This document shows, in pieces, positions 17,318 through 25,918 of a DNA stretch of 64,000 bases; position 1 is the stretch's first letter; every line of letters starts with the position of its first letter. The notes below the pieces were generated by a model. It saw nothing but the letters and a program-made list of their open reading frames with translations, ran no database searches and had not been told where the DNA came from. Position numbers and translations under genes: made by a program. This DNA comes from an uncultured Spirochaeta sp. (GTDB taxonomy: Bacteria; Spirochaetota; Spirochaetia; DSM-27196; Alkalispirochaetaceae): contig CAJWEZ010000010.1 in the NCBI GenBank assembly GCA_913030605.1, positions 20,797-84,796 of the forward strand, read 5' to 3'.

Positions 17318-19150
17318 CTACCCCCCAAGCCGGTCCAGGGCGTCAACAACGGGGGACGTCGTGCTGTGTCCACCCTCGGCCCGCAAACGTTCACGGGCCA
17401 GGAGCGATCGATACAGCTCCTCACACGCCTCCGGATAGCCGATGCCGCGAATATGAGCGATGATCCGGCTCCCCCGGTCGATGAGCTTCTTGTTGGTCGG
17501 GTCGAGCTGCACCATCCAGTTGCCCCTGATGCGGTTCATGATGCCCATCGACGCCGTGCTGATCGTGTTCATCACGAGTTTCGTAGCCACGTGGTGCCAC
17601 AGTAGGACCGGACTCTCCGGCACGCGGACCGATACGGTGTACCCGGCCCCGGTGGCGCCGCGCCGACGCTCGTCGCCACCGGCCGCGCCGATCCGCAGGA
17701 GGTCTGCAGGGTGCGGATTGCGTGGTTCTTTCGCGCCACCCGCAATCCCCGAACCGTCGGGGGCCTCGGCGTGAGCGCCGTCCTCGCCGACCGCGATTGA
17801 GAGGAAAAGGTGGGGCGTCACCGCGGTCCGGGTGGGGTCCGGCTCGTTGCCGATCAGGTACCTGGCGATCTCGTCCGCGCCGAGCGACGGCGGAGCGGCC
17901 CCAAGCGTTTCCCAGGTACCCATTCGCCGGTAGTCGTCGGCGGTCCAGTCGATCCCGCGCGGCGCCCGGCGAAGCATCGCAAACCACGCATCGGGACTGC
18001 TGCGCAGCGGATCTTTGGCGTACGCCCAGGATACGGGCGCCGACTCATCGTCGGCGGGGCGGAACGGCGGGAGCATGAACGTGGGAGAGCGTTCCGTGGT
18101 GTCACTGAACACGTCGAGAAGGAACCGGGACGCCAGATAGGTCACTCTTCCGCCGCCCTCGTAGATCTGACTCTCCCGCTCGGCGAGCGCTGCCATCGTC
18201 TGACGGTTGTCGATCTCGGAAAGCTCTCCGAGGAGTCGCGCAAACCGATTTGCCTGCTCCAGGCGGTCGCCGGTGGAGACCGCCTCTCCGTCAACGGTTC
18301 GAAAGACCTCTTCGAGCGCCGAGCCGACGACGACCATTTCGACCGTCGTCGCCTGCATGCGGGTGGAACCGGTGAGCGCCATGGACCCGGTATACAGGTC
18401 CAGCACCGTAACGCGGGGATCCTCGATGACCTGCCGTGACCGCTCGATACTGCCCACCAGCACCGCGGTCGGATTGTTGTAGACGAGAAACACCTCGCAT
18501 CCCCGTTCCAGCCCCTCCTCGACCGTTCCGATGACCGACGATGTCTCGCCTCCTTCGGTGATCGCCACCAGGATATCCCCCCGCTGGAGTCCGAGGTCTG
18601 CGATCTGGCGGCGACCATACGCCGCATGGTCCTCGAAACTTTCCACAGATCGAATCAGCGCGCGATCGCCGCCGGTCATTACGCTTGCGGCCTGCTCCGC
18701 TTTTCTGAGGGCGGGATGGGTGCCGTCCGTCCCGCGGGCGGCATCGCCGGGACCGACGCCGGCTTTGTCTTCCCAGTACTGCCGCCACATTTCCTCCAGC
18801 ATCATCGCCAGACGCCCCGTGCTCCCGCAACCGGAGAAGCAGATCTTCCGGTCGGTGGTGGCGGCCCGCCCGACGGCCGAGACAAGGCTCCCGTACTCCG
18901 GACTCAGAAACACGCGACGCGCCACCGGGGGAATGTCGGCGTCCACGTTCAGGAGCAGCGCGATCCCCGCGGCGGTATCCTGCTGAACGACGGAGCTGAA
19001 GCGCTCGGTATATGGATGTGGCTGTTCGGTCGGAAGGTGCCCGAGCTGGAACTGCGTCTCGTGATGAACGAACTGTCGCGCGTTCTCCTCCGCCCGTCGC
19101 CGGATCTCCGGGTCGTCTGCGTAGATGGCGTATTCCGATGTGGTGCTCAC
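17318..19150 (-). CDS. Double-length MurQ/glucokinase-regulatory-protein-like SIS protein
   Basis: 610 aa, about twice E. coli MurQ (about 298 aa) and close to the length of animal GKRP. The first SIS-type sugar-phosphate site is FSGCGSTGRLAMMLEEMW (residues 105-122), matching the MurQ GAGTSGRL...E region. A second element, VAITEGGETSSVIGTVEEG (195-213), matches the MurQ/GKRP loop. The C-terminus has the MurQ signature VATKLVMNTISTASMGIMNR followed by NPTNKK-like DPTNKKLI. MurQ removes lactate from MurNAc-6-phosphate. The NamZ and AmiE-like genes upstream support a MurNAc role. The start is GTG after GGAGG. Whether it is an etherase or a regulator is uncertain. Confidence 0.85.
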   Translation of the reverse strand: MSTTSEYAIYADDPEIRRRAEENARQFVHHETQFQLGHLPTEQPHPYTERFSSVVQQDTAAGIALLLNVDADIPPVARRVFLSPEYGSLVSAVGRAATTDRKICFSGCGSTGRLAMMLEEMWRQYWEDKAGVGPGDAARGTDGTHPALRKAEQAASVMTGGDRALIRSVESFEDHAAYGRRQIADLGLQRGDILVAITEGGETSSVIGTVEEGLERGCEVFLVYNNPTAVLVGSIERSRQVIEDPRVTVLDLYTGSMALTGSTRMQATTVEMVVVGSALEEVFRTVDGEAVSTGDRLEQANRFARLLGELSEIDNRQTMAALAERESQIYEGGGRVTYLASRFLLDVFSDTTERSPTFMLPPFRPADDESAPVSWAYAKDPLRSSPDAWFAMLRRAPRGIDWTADDYRRMGTWETLGAAPPSLGADEIARYLIGNEPDPTRTAVTPHLFLSIAVGEDGAHAEAPDGSGIAGGAKEPRNPHPADLLRIGAAGGDERRRGATGAGYTVSVRVPESPVLLWHHVATKLVMNTISTASMGIMNRIRGNWMVQLDPTNKKLIDRGSRIIAHIRGIGYPEACEELYRSLLARERLRAEGGHSTTSPVVDALDRLGG

Positions 19151-19189
19151 TGCTTCCTCCGTGTGTCATCGATCATCTGGTACCCTGTG

Positions 19190-20299
19190 TCATCCGTATC
19201 GCCGCAGGGCGGACTCATGAACGAGTCGTCGAAACGCGAGTATCCCGTCCGTCGTGGATTCCCTGCCGTAGTACAGTCGACTTGTGAGGATGGTAACCGC
19301 CACCCCGGTCGCCGGATCTCCCCATACGCTGGTGCCCGTGAACCCGGTATGCCCGAATGCGCCCGCACCGAACCCACCGCGCTGCGTATCCGGCACGATC
19401 TGCATCCCCAGACCCCGTCGCTCCGTGCTCCCCCGGGGCCGATCGTGCAGCGGGCTCCCGAGCGGGAGTACCCTGCGAGGCTTCACCGCCGCCAGCACCG
19501 TCTCACGCGTCAGCAGCGGATCTCGCCGGTGTACGCCGAGCGCCGCGCCCCATTCCCTGAGAAACAGCTCATGAACCGCCGGAAGCGTCCCGAACAGACC
19601 GGCGTTTCCGGCCGCACCACCGAGCACGTGGGCGTTCTCGTCGTGGACCGTTCCCTGTACGCGCCGCTGTCGCCACGAACACCACTCCGTGGGAACGTAC
19701 AGCTCCCGGTCGGACGGGGTCGGCGAAAACCCGAGCGATCCGTCACGCCCTGCCGCGCCCCCCGCGAAATCGGAAAACGCCGCGGCCACCCCCTGACCGC
19801 AGACCGTCTGGACGACCTCCCCGAGCAGTATGAACCCCGTGCAGCTGTACACGATCTGTCTGCCCGGCGCCGCTGTCGGTTCAACCGTGAACAACCGGGC
19901 GCGGGCCTCCTCCCGTTGGTCTACCTCGGGCGACCGACCCTGCCACAGATCGGGCAGCGCCGGAAGCCCGCCGCTGTGCGTAAGGAGGTCTTCGATCGTC
20001 AACGCCGCGGTCGCTCCGGTAAGCCCCGTCAGGATCTCCCCGATCCTGGTGGAGAAATACACATTCCCGTGTTCAACCAGCGAAAGGATCAGCGGCGCTG
20101 TGGCGAGAAATTTCGTGAGGGACGCGAGATCGAAACGCGAGCTGTCCGTGGGAACCGGGAGTTCCTCGTCCGTCGTGTACGAGGCCGGTTCCAGGGGATC
20201 GCCGCCACAGTAGCGACCGAAATACCCATCGAACAGTACTGTGTTTCCCCGTGAAACCCTGATCGCCGCGCAGGGCACCGCCCGCTCGCAGTGGTTCAT
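19190..20299 (-). CDS. Serine hydrolase of the beta-lactamase family (AmiE-like)
   Basis: 369 aa, beta-lactamase/class C PBP fold. The nucleophile motif SxxK is Ser60-Leu-Thr-Lys63 (DLASLTKFLA). The second motif reads YSCTG where YSN is usual, and the third is the HTG in FGHTGFTGTSVWG. No obvious signal peptide is seen. In Bacillus subtilis a homologous beta-lactamase-family protein (YbbE/AmiE) is encoded beside NamZ and MurQ and acts as N-acetylmuramyl-L-alanine amidase. The same trio is present here. The start overlaps the NamZ stop (ATGA). Confidence 0.82.
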   Translation of the reverse strand: MNHCERAVPCAAIRVSRGNTVLFDGYFGRYCGGDPLEPASYTTDEELPVPTDSSRFDLASLTKFLATAPLILSLVEHGNVYFSTRIGEILTGLTGATAALTIEDLLTHSGGLPALPDLWQGRSPEVDQREEARARLFTVEPTAAPGRQIVYSCTGFILLGEVVQTVCGQGVAAAFSDFAGGAAGRDGSLGFSPTPSDRELYVPTEWCSWRQRRVQGTVHDENAHVLGGAAGNAGLFGTLPAVHELFLREWGAALGVHRRDPLLTRETVLAAVKPRRVLPLGSPLHDRPRGSTERRGLGMQIVPDTQRGGFGAGAFGHTGFTGTSVWGDPATGVAVTILTSRLYYGRESTTDGILAFRRLVHESALRRYG

Positions 20300-21510
20300 C
20301 GGTAGTGTCTGGCGCTCGCCGACGCGTCGGCGTAGGACGACGCGTCCCGGCAGAGAATCCCATGCGCCTCCTCCGCCGACGCTCCCGCATCCACCGCGTC
20401 GCGGAACGCGCGCCCACCGGCGAGGTGGTCAACAAACGACCGCTCCGGGTCCTCCCACAGCGGGCGCCACGCGAAGCGCGTCGGATCCTGGCGACGCACC
20501 GCGCAAAGGAGTTCGACCCCGGTCCGAACGGAATCGAACACCTCAGAATCCGTGACGTGAAGCTGAATGCCCCTGCACGGCTCGCCTGCGTACGCCGAAA
20601 ACGTCGGCACGAAATCGACAACCGAAAACGCCACCCCCGGAAGAGCGCGGGCAGATACATCGTCGCGCAGCGACTCGGCATCGATCCACGGCGCACCGAT
20701 CGTCTCGAACGGTCGCGTCGTGCCACGCCCCTCCGAAATGTTGGTGCCTTCGAACAGACAGGTTCCGGGATAGACGTACGCGGTCTCGATCGTAGGAAGA
20801 TTGGGCGACGGCTGTTTCCACGGAAGCCCGGTGGCGCGATACGCCGTGTCACGACGGTAGTGCTCCATCCACAGCACGATCGGCTCCGAGATCCACGGTT
20901 TCGCCGCTCCGCCTCGTGCCCCCTGGTGATAGCGCGCGTAGGATCGGGCAAAATCCCCGGCAAGGTAGCGGGCAAACTCCCCCATTGTCAGGCCGTGCCG
21001 AATCGCCAGGCCGTAGCCGCCCACTTCGCTCTCAGCGCCCCGCGGGAGTGGCCCGCCCTCGATCCTCGTTCCTCCGATCGGGTTCGGACGGTCGCAGACG
21101 AACGTTTGAACTCCCGACTCGGCGCACTCTTCGATCACCGCTGCGGCCGTGTAGATGTAGGTGTAGTACCGGCACCCGATCTCCTGGATATCGATGACGA
21201 CGGCGTCGAGATCCTCAATGTGACCGGGTTCCGGTCTGTGGCGGGTGCCGTACAGAGACACCACCTCAATTCCCTGGACGATCGAATCGTCGACGTCCAC
21301 GGTGTCCTGTGCCTGTGCGACAAAGCCGTGTTCCGGCCCGAACAGTCTGACCAGATTGAATCCCGACTGCAGAAGTGCCTGTGGAACGGTTCGTCCGTCG
21401 GGAAGAATCGTTGACTGGTTGGTCAGTAGTCCGATCCGGCGCCCGGCGAACTCGTCCGCCCGGTCCATCAACACCTCGATCCCGAGACGCACCGGGGCGC
21501 TGGCTGTCAT
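20296..21510 (-). CDS. namZ: NamZ-type exo-beta-N-acetylmuramidase (DUF1343)
   Basis: 404 aa. DUF1343 hallmarks: GLLTNQSTILPDGR near residue 27, LFGPEHGFVAQAQDT near 57, VVIDIQEIGCRYYTYIYT near 102, and FVCDRPNPIGG near 133. NamZ of B. subtilis releases MurNAc from the non-reducing end of peptidoglycan fragments. No clear signal peptide is visible after MTASAPVRLGIEVLMDRADE, so a cytoplasmic role on imported fragments is possible. The start ATG overlaps the permease stop. Upstream in-frame codons to 21618 lie inside the permease gene and are rejected. Confidence 0.9.
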   Translation of the reverse strand: MTASAPVRLGIEVLMDRADEFAGRRIGLLTNQSTILPDGRTVPQALLQSGFNLVRLFGPEHGFVAQAQDTVDVDDSIVQGIEVVSLYGTRHRPEPGHIEDLDAVVIDIQEIGCRYYTYIYTAAAVIEECAESGVQTFVCDRPNPIGGTRIEGGPLPRGAESEVGGYGLAIRHGLTMGEFARYLAGDFARSYARYHQGARGGAAKPWISEPIVLWMEHYRRDTAYRATGLPWKQPSPNLPTIETAYVYPGTCLFEGTNISEGRGTTRPFETIGAPWIDAESLRDDVSARALPGVAFSVVDFVPTFSAYAGEPCRGIQLHVTDSEVFDSVRTGVELLCAVRRQDPTRFAWRPLWEDPERSFVDHLAGGRAFRDAVDAGASAEEAHGILCRDASSYADASASARHYR

Positions 21511-22358
21511 CGGAACGTCCCGGCAAGCATCCCTCTGATGAAGTATCGGGACATCACCAGATACAGAAGCACGATCGGAAGAATTGACAGTCCAAGAAAC
21601 GCAAAGAGTTCGCCCCACTGGACCGAGTGCTCACCAAAAAAGTTTGCCACCGCCAGCGGCAGGGGGCTCAACCGTTCCGTTCGCAGAAAGATCAGCGGGA
21701 AAAAGAAGTCGTTCCAGATCGGAACCGCGTTGTAGATCACCGTGATCACGAGTCCCGATGTCGCCAGCGGCAGCATCACCCGTCCGAACAGCTGGTACTC
21801 GTTGGCACCGTCGATCCGGCCGGCATCCTCGAGGTTCGCGGGAAGTGCGAAGAAAAACCCGTAGAAGATCAGGATCGAGAACCCGAACCGCCACGCGGCG
21901 TACACGATGATGAGTGAGAGGCGCGTATCGAGGATCCCGATGTCGCGCATCAGCAGGAACAGCGGCAACGAGGCGAGGCGCAACGGAACCATCAATCCCA
22001 GCAGAAAGAAGGAGTACAGCAGTCCCGAGATCCGGAACTTGTACCGGGCAAGCGCGTACGCCGCACCGGTACTGAGCGCCAGGTTGAGGACCATCGCGCC
22101 CGCCGTAATCACCACGCTGTTTGCGAGGTACAGCAGGAAGTTCTGTCCGACGAGGATGTTCGTGTAGTTGCTGAATTGTGGATCCGTGGCGAGTCGCAGC
22201 GGCGCCTCGAAAATCTCTCGCGTGGTGCGAAGAGACGAGTTGTACATGAACACCAGCGGTACGATGATTGCCAGCGCGTACAGACCGAGAAACGCGTACA
22301 CCGCGACCGACCGCTTCACCCCGAGTTCCCGAATTCGTTTCATCTTCTGTGGATTCAT
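21507..22358 (-). CDS. Carbohydrate ABC transporter permease, MalG type
   Basis: 283 aa, six membrane segments, and the EAA loop EDAGRIDGANEYQLFGRVML near residues 185-204, typical of CUT1 sugar importers. The start is the ATG at 22358 with GGAAGGG six bases upstream and two bases after the MalF-type stop. Paired with the permease at 22361 and the binding protein at 23367. No dedicated ATPase is encoded nearby, so a shared MsmK/MalK-type ATPase elsewhere is presumed. Confidence 0.93.
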   Translation of the reverse strand: MNPQKMKRIRELGVKRSVAVYAFLGLYALAIIVPLVFMYNSSLRTTREIFEAPLRLATDPQFSNYTNILVGQNFLLYLANSVVITAGAMVLNLALSTGAAYALARYKFRISGLLYSFFLLGLMVPLRLASLPLFLLMRDIGILDTRLSLIIVYAAWRFGFSILIFYGFFFALPANLEDAGRIDGANEYQLFGRVMLPLATSGLVITVIYNAVPIWNDFFFPLIFLRTERLSPLPLAVANFFGEHSVQWGELFAFLGLSILPIVLLYLVMSRYFIRGMLAGTFR

Positions 22359-22360
22359 GG

Positions 22361-23302
22361 TCACCCTTCCAGCTGGACGCGCTTTTTGTCCAGAAGCCGG
22401 TTGACTCCCAGGGAGATCACGGCGGTCGCGACTACGATGACGATACCGATCGTGGCCCCCAGCCCCTTGTCGGCCAGACCCGTGATACCTCCGAATGCCG
22501 TTCGATAGAACAGCGTCCCCAGGACGTCGGTGGCGTAGTTCGGTCCACCCGTAGGCCCGGTCAGGGAATAGACGATGTCGAACATTCGCAGGTTGCCGGC
22601 GATGGTCAGGATCAGGACCGTCAGCAGCTGCGGGACGATCAACGGCAGGTAGATATCCTTGATTCGGTGAAAACCCGACACGCCGTCGAGTTTCGCAGCC
22701 TCGATGATCGGCTGCGGTATGTTGTTCAGTCCGGACAGGAAAATCAGGGTCGGAAACCCGGCCCACTGCCAGATATTGATCAGCAGAATCGTGGTGAGCG
22801 CCGTCCGGGGGTCACCCAGCCACGGGAACGCAAACTCGGGATCTCCGATCAGGCGTATGGCGGCGTTGATCATACCCCACGACGGGTGGAGGAGCAGACT
22901 GAACAGAAACCCCACCACGACGATCGAAAGGGTTACGGGCAGAAACAGGAGTGCCCGAAAAAACTTGGTGCCGGGAAGTTCCTGGAACAGCATCAGGGCG
23001 AAGGCGAACCCGACCGTCGACTGAAACGCAACCACAAATATCAGCGAATACGCGTTGTGTCCGGCGGCGTTCCAGAATCGCGCCGAGATCGGATTGTCGG
23101 ACGCGAACACGGTCCGGAAGTTATCCAGACCGACGAACGCCTCCCGCTCCAGTCCGTTCCACGAATACAGGCTGTATCCGAATGAACTGAACACGGGATA
23201 GATGACGAGCGCGACAAAGAAGATCGTACCCGGAAGCAGAAACAGGGCGAACGCGATCTTTCGCGACGTGAGTATTCGGTCCCAACTCCTAGACAGATTC
23301 AC
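22361..23302 (-). CDS. Carbohydrate ABC transporter permease, MalF type
   Basis: 313 aa. The N-terminal helix FALFLLPGTIFFVALVIYPV is followed by five more segments and the EAA loop EAAKLDGVSGFHRIKDIYLP. It belongs to CUT1 sugar permeases and forms the channel with the MalG-type protein. The start is GTG at 23302. It is separated from the binding-protein gene by a strong UUCG-capped stem-loop, which should lower its expression relative to the binding protein. Confidence 0.93.
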   Translation of the reverse strand: MNLSRSWDRILTSRKIAFALFLLPGTIFFVALVIYPVFSSFGYSLYSWNGLEREAFVGLDNFRTVFASDNPISARFWNAAGHNAYSLIFVVAFQSTVGFAFALMLFQELPGTKFFRALLFLPVTLSIVVVGFLFSLLLHPSWGMINAAIRLIGDPEFAFPWLGDPRTALTTILLINIWQWAGFPTLIFLSGLNNIPQPIIEAAKLDGVSGFHRIKDIYLPLIVPQLLTVLILTIAGNLRMFDIVYSLTGPTGGPNYATDVLGTLFYRTAFGGITGLADKGLGATIGIVIVVATAVISLGVNRLLDKKRVQLEG

Positions 23303-23325
23303 GAGAGTCCTCCAGTGTGATCAGT

Positions 23326-23349
23326 GTAGCCTCCCCGAAGGGAGGCTAC
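23326..23349 (-). terminator. UUCG-capped stem-loop between binding-protein and permease genes
   Basis: A perfect 10-bp stem GTAGCCTCCC/GGGAGGCTAC closes a 4-base loop that reads UUCG on the minus-strand RNA with a C-G closing pair, an exceptionally stable tetraloop. No U-run follows, so it resembles the malE-malF-type 3'-protecting or attenuating element rather than a complete terminator. Confidence 0.7.
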
Positions 23350-23366
23350 TATGTCGCGGGGTTCTT

Positions 23367-24653
23367 TCAGTTCTGGAACGGTTCGTACCAGGAAGCGATC
23401 TGCGTTTGGACTTCCTCCGCCACTTCCTGAGGAGTCAGGTCACCCTGCATCATGCCCTGAAGGGCGTTCTGCAGCGCCACCGAGCCCGTGGGCTGTTCCC
23501 ACCTGAACCCGACCAGCATGATGTACGGCGTGGTTTCGTGTTCGTTCATGAGGTCGGTGAACTGGCTGAGGACCGGCACACTGTTGGGGTCGGCGGAGAC
23601 GCCGGGAATCGGCGAAATCTGTCCAAGAAGGTTGGAAAACATCGTTCCAAACTCTTCGCTCGCCATGTACCGGGCGAGTTCCACCGCCTCGTCGGGGTGT
23701 TCGGTTGCCTCGTTCACGCCGTACGAGCCGTCGGCCCACGTCCCGATGTACTGCGGAGAACCTGCCGGAGCCGGGGCTGCGAATACACCGATCTCGAGGT
23801 CCGGATTCTGCGCGCGGAAGTTTGCCGCCTCAAACGATCCCCCGATATACATGGCCGCCTGTTCGGTAAAGAAGTTGGCCTGCATGCTCGCGAAGTCGAG
23901 TCCCATGAACCCGCGGGGCATGTACGGGATCAGCGACTGCATCCGGGTGAGAGCGCGGACAAATCGCGGATCGGTAAACGTGGTGTCGCCGGCGACTACC
24001 TCCTGATAGAACTCGTTCCCACCGTAGAAGTTGGGTCCGATCGTTCCAAACATGATCTCCAGCATCCACGCCGCCTGACCACCGTTGGCGAGGGGCGTGA
24101 CACCGTTGTTCTTGAGGGTGTCGAGGACGGTGATGAACTCGTCCCAGGTGGTGGGCACGGAGAGGTTGTTCTCCCGGAAGATGCGCTCGTTGTAGAAAAT
24201 GCCCAGGGCCTGATTGGCAAACGGAACACCGTAGATGACACCGTCCTCGCGGCCCGAGGCGCTCGCGATCGAGGCGTCCGAGAACGAGCTCAGGGCCTCG
24301 ATCTTGTCGCCCAGAGGCATGAGGAACGGCGTGTACCGCTGGAGTCCGCCGTACGCGCGAAGCTGCATCACGTCCGGACCCTGTCCCCCCTCGAGGGCAG
24401 TCGCGAGCACGGTGTTGTACTCGGTGTTCTTTACCGTGCGGAACTCAACGTTGATGCCCGGGTGGCTTTCCTCGAACGCATCGAAGATCGTCGCGTACCC
24501 CTCTTCATCCTCGCCACGCCAGCTCCACACTTCCAGTGTGACGGTATCGGCTTCACTCACCCCGGCACCGTCGGATTCCTGTTCGCCACCGGCGAAGGCG
24601 ACGGCCAGAAACGCGAGGCCGAAAAGCAACGACAGAACTACCAGCTTTCTCAT
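23367..24653 (-). CDS. Extracellular sugar-binding protein, family 1
   Basis: 428 aa. The signal peptide ends LAVAFAGGEQES. Family-1 features include TLEVWSWRGEDEEGYATIFD near residue 38, EESHPGINVEFRTV near 61, GQGPDVMQL near 92 and GVPFANQALGIFYNERIF near 140. It binds a sugar or glycan fragment outside the membrane. Downstream NamZ, AmiE-like and MurQ-like genes point to a muropeptide-derived sugar such as MurNAc or GlcNAc-MurNAc. Good Shine-Dalgarno AGGAGGG. It is transcribed from the promoter at 24705-24733. Confidence 0.93.
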   Translation of the reverse strand: MRKLVVLSLLFGLAFLAVAFAGGEQESDGAGVSEADTVTLEVWSWRGEDEEGYATIFDAFEESHPGINVEFRTVKNTEYNTVLATALEGGQGPDVMQLRAYGGLQRYTPFLMPLGDKIEALSSFSDASIASASGREDGVIYGVPFANQALGIFYNERIFRENNLSVPTTWDEFITVLDTLKNNGVTPLANGGQAAWMLEIMFGTIGPNFYGGNEFYQEVVAGDTTFTDPRFVRALTRMQSLIPYMPRGFMGLDFASMQANFFTEQAAMYIGGSFEAANFRAQNPDLEIGVFAAPAPAGSPQYIGTWADGSYGVNEATEHPDEAVELARYMASEEFGTMFSNLLGQISPIPGVSADPNSVPVLSQFTDLMNEHETTPYIMLVGFRWEQPTGSVALQNALQGMMQGDLTPQEVAEEVQTQIASWYEPFQN

Positions 24654-24681
24654 GTGCCCTCCTTTGAGCAGTCGGAATTAG

Positions 24682-24697
24682 GTTTGTTGTAATTCCT
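24682..24697 (-). promoter_or_regulatory. Candidate ROK operator at the sugar-transport promoter
   Basis: On the minus strand the sequence is AGGAATTACAACAAAC. It matches 13 of 16 positions of the element in front of the ROK regulator gene (25812-25827). It lies directly downstream of the -10 box, at about +1 to +16, where a bound repressor would block initiation. Confidence 0.55.
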
Positions 24698-24704
24698 ATT
24701 AACC

Positions 24705-24733
24705 ATCGTAGATACAGTCACTGCCGGTGTCAA
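24705..24733 (-). promoter_or_regulatory. Sigma-70-type promoter of the MurNAc/NamZ operon
   Basis: Minus strand: perfect -35 TTGACA (24733-24728), a 17-bp spacer, -10 TACGAT (24710-24705). Expected start near 24698, some 45 bases before the binding-protein ATG. A T-rich run just upstream may belong to the end of the ROK gene transcript. Confidence 0.65.
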
Positions 24734-24747
24734 GAAAAAAAGGACGG

Positions 24748-25809
24748 TCAGCCCGCTTCGATTGCGCGAAAGAGCGGGAAACTCCGATCGGCGAGCAGAA
24801 ACCGCATCGACGAATAGGCTGCGCCGAAGGCCACAGCCTGCAGGCCATCGCTGATGGAGGACACGCGTACACCGCTCCCCGATTCGTCCGTCGCGATCCT
24901 GGAGAAGCGACGAATGCGTTCCGAAAGCGGCTCGAGGATCCCGTCCAGGTCGCCACCGAGAACGATCTCGTCGATACCGGTGATGTTTGCCACCAGCGCG
25001 AGAGATCGCCCCAGCTCATCGATCGACCGTTCGGGGTCCTTCGGGAGCATTTTGAAGTACGGCCGCAGGAGGTGTGTGATCGCCTTGCCGTGGCACAGCT
25101 CGTTCCGCATCACGAGGCCGGCCCCGATTCCGATATCCTCGTCCGAGCCACCGGGACGGAACTCGACGATGATGAGCAGCAGGTTTCCGGTACCCCGCAG
25201 CCCCGACTCGCGAAGGACGGCGGCCTGGGCGTCGTTCAGGAGGGAAACGGGGACCTGAAGCACCGTTTCGAGCGGCTCTGCGATGTTCAGAGGATCCCGA
25301 ACGTGAAGGGCGTGGGAGATTTCGATCGATCGATTGGTCTCGTCGACCTGCCCGCTGACACCAACGCCGAGGGTGACGAGCCCTATGCCGTGCTCCCGGT
25401 AACGGGTATCGAGCGAGGCTCGGAGCCTGGCTGTCTCGACCGCCAGGGTGTCTATCGCGGTGGGACCGTAGTGCTCGACCGCGATCTCTTCGCCCCCGAT
25501 GTACGAACCGCACATGTCGACCGCAACGAGGCGAATCGTCGGGTACGTGAGTTCCACGCCGATGCTGTATGCGACGTTCGGTTCTATGCCCAGCAGGATC
25601 GGGGGACGTCCCCCCTTGGGGCCGGAGTTTTCCTCTCCGTACTGGTACAGAATTCCGGCGGCGATCATCTGATCCACCAGCGCGCCCACGGTCGATCGAT
25701 CCAGGTGCAGCTCCCGGGCAAGGTCGGCGCGGCTACGGCCTGACCGGTGCCACAGGGACTCGAGAATTCGAAACAGGTTGGTGCGTCGAGGGCGGTTCTT
25801 GGTCGGCAT
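24748..25809 (-). CDS. ROK family transcriptional regulator (NagC/XylR-like), shortened
   Basis: 353 aa. The N-terminal winged HTH, about residues 10-70, includes RADLARELHLDRSTVGALVD and the wing GPKGGRPPILL. The ROK sugar-binding domain follows (YSIGVELTYPTIRLVAVD; VTLGVGVSGQVDE). After IGAGLVMRNELCHG the usual ROK zinc motif CxCGxxGC and the GHM segment are missing, and the protein is shorter than typical family members. It therefore may lack the structural zinc. It lies just upstream of the sugar-transport operon with matching operators and is its probable sugar-responsive regulator. No Shine-Dalgarno sequence is visible; the predicted leader is very short. Confidence 0.88.
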   Translation of the reverse strand: MPTKNRPRRTNLFRILESLWHRSGRSRADLARELHLDRSTVGALVDQMIAAGILYQYGEENSGPKGGRPPILLGIEPNVAYSIGVELTYPTIRLVAVDMCGSYIGGEEIAVEHYGPTAIDTLAVETARLRASLDTRYREHGIGLVTLGVGVSGQVDETNRSIEISHALHVRDPLNIAEPLETVLQVPVSLLNDAQAAVLRESGLRGTGNLLLIIVEFRPGGSDEDIGIGAGLVMRNELCHGKAITHLLRPYFKMLPKDPERSIDELGRSLALVANITGIDEIVLGGDLDGILEPLSERIRRFSRIATDESGSGVRVSSISDGLQAVAFGAAYSSMRFLLADRSFPLFRAIEAG

Positions 25810-25811
25810 AT

Positions 25812-25827
25812 GTTTGTTGAATTTCCC
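25812..25827 (-). promoter_or_regulatory. Candidate autoregulatory ROK operator
   Basis: Minus strand GGGAAATTCAACAAAC, 13/16 identical to the element at 24682-24697. It lies between the -10 box and the ATG of the ROK gene, suggesting autoregulation. Confidence 0.55.
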
Positions 25828-25832
25828 ACATT

Positions 25833-25861
25833 ACCGTAGCATGTGCCCGGTCGCGCGTCAA
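25833..25861 (-). promoter_or_regulatory. Promoter of the ROK regulator gene
   Basis: Minus strand -35 TTGACG (25861-25856), 17-bp spacer, -10 TACGGT (25838-25833). The layout is the same as at the sugar operon: TTGAC(A/G), 17 bp, TACG(A/G)T, then the shared operator. Confidence 0.55.
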
Positions 25862-25918
25862 ACTCCGCCCGTGGCACGGTCGGACTGTCTTGAACTTTTT
25901 TCACCTGTTTTCTTTGAA

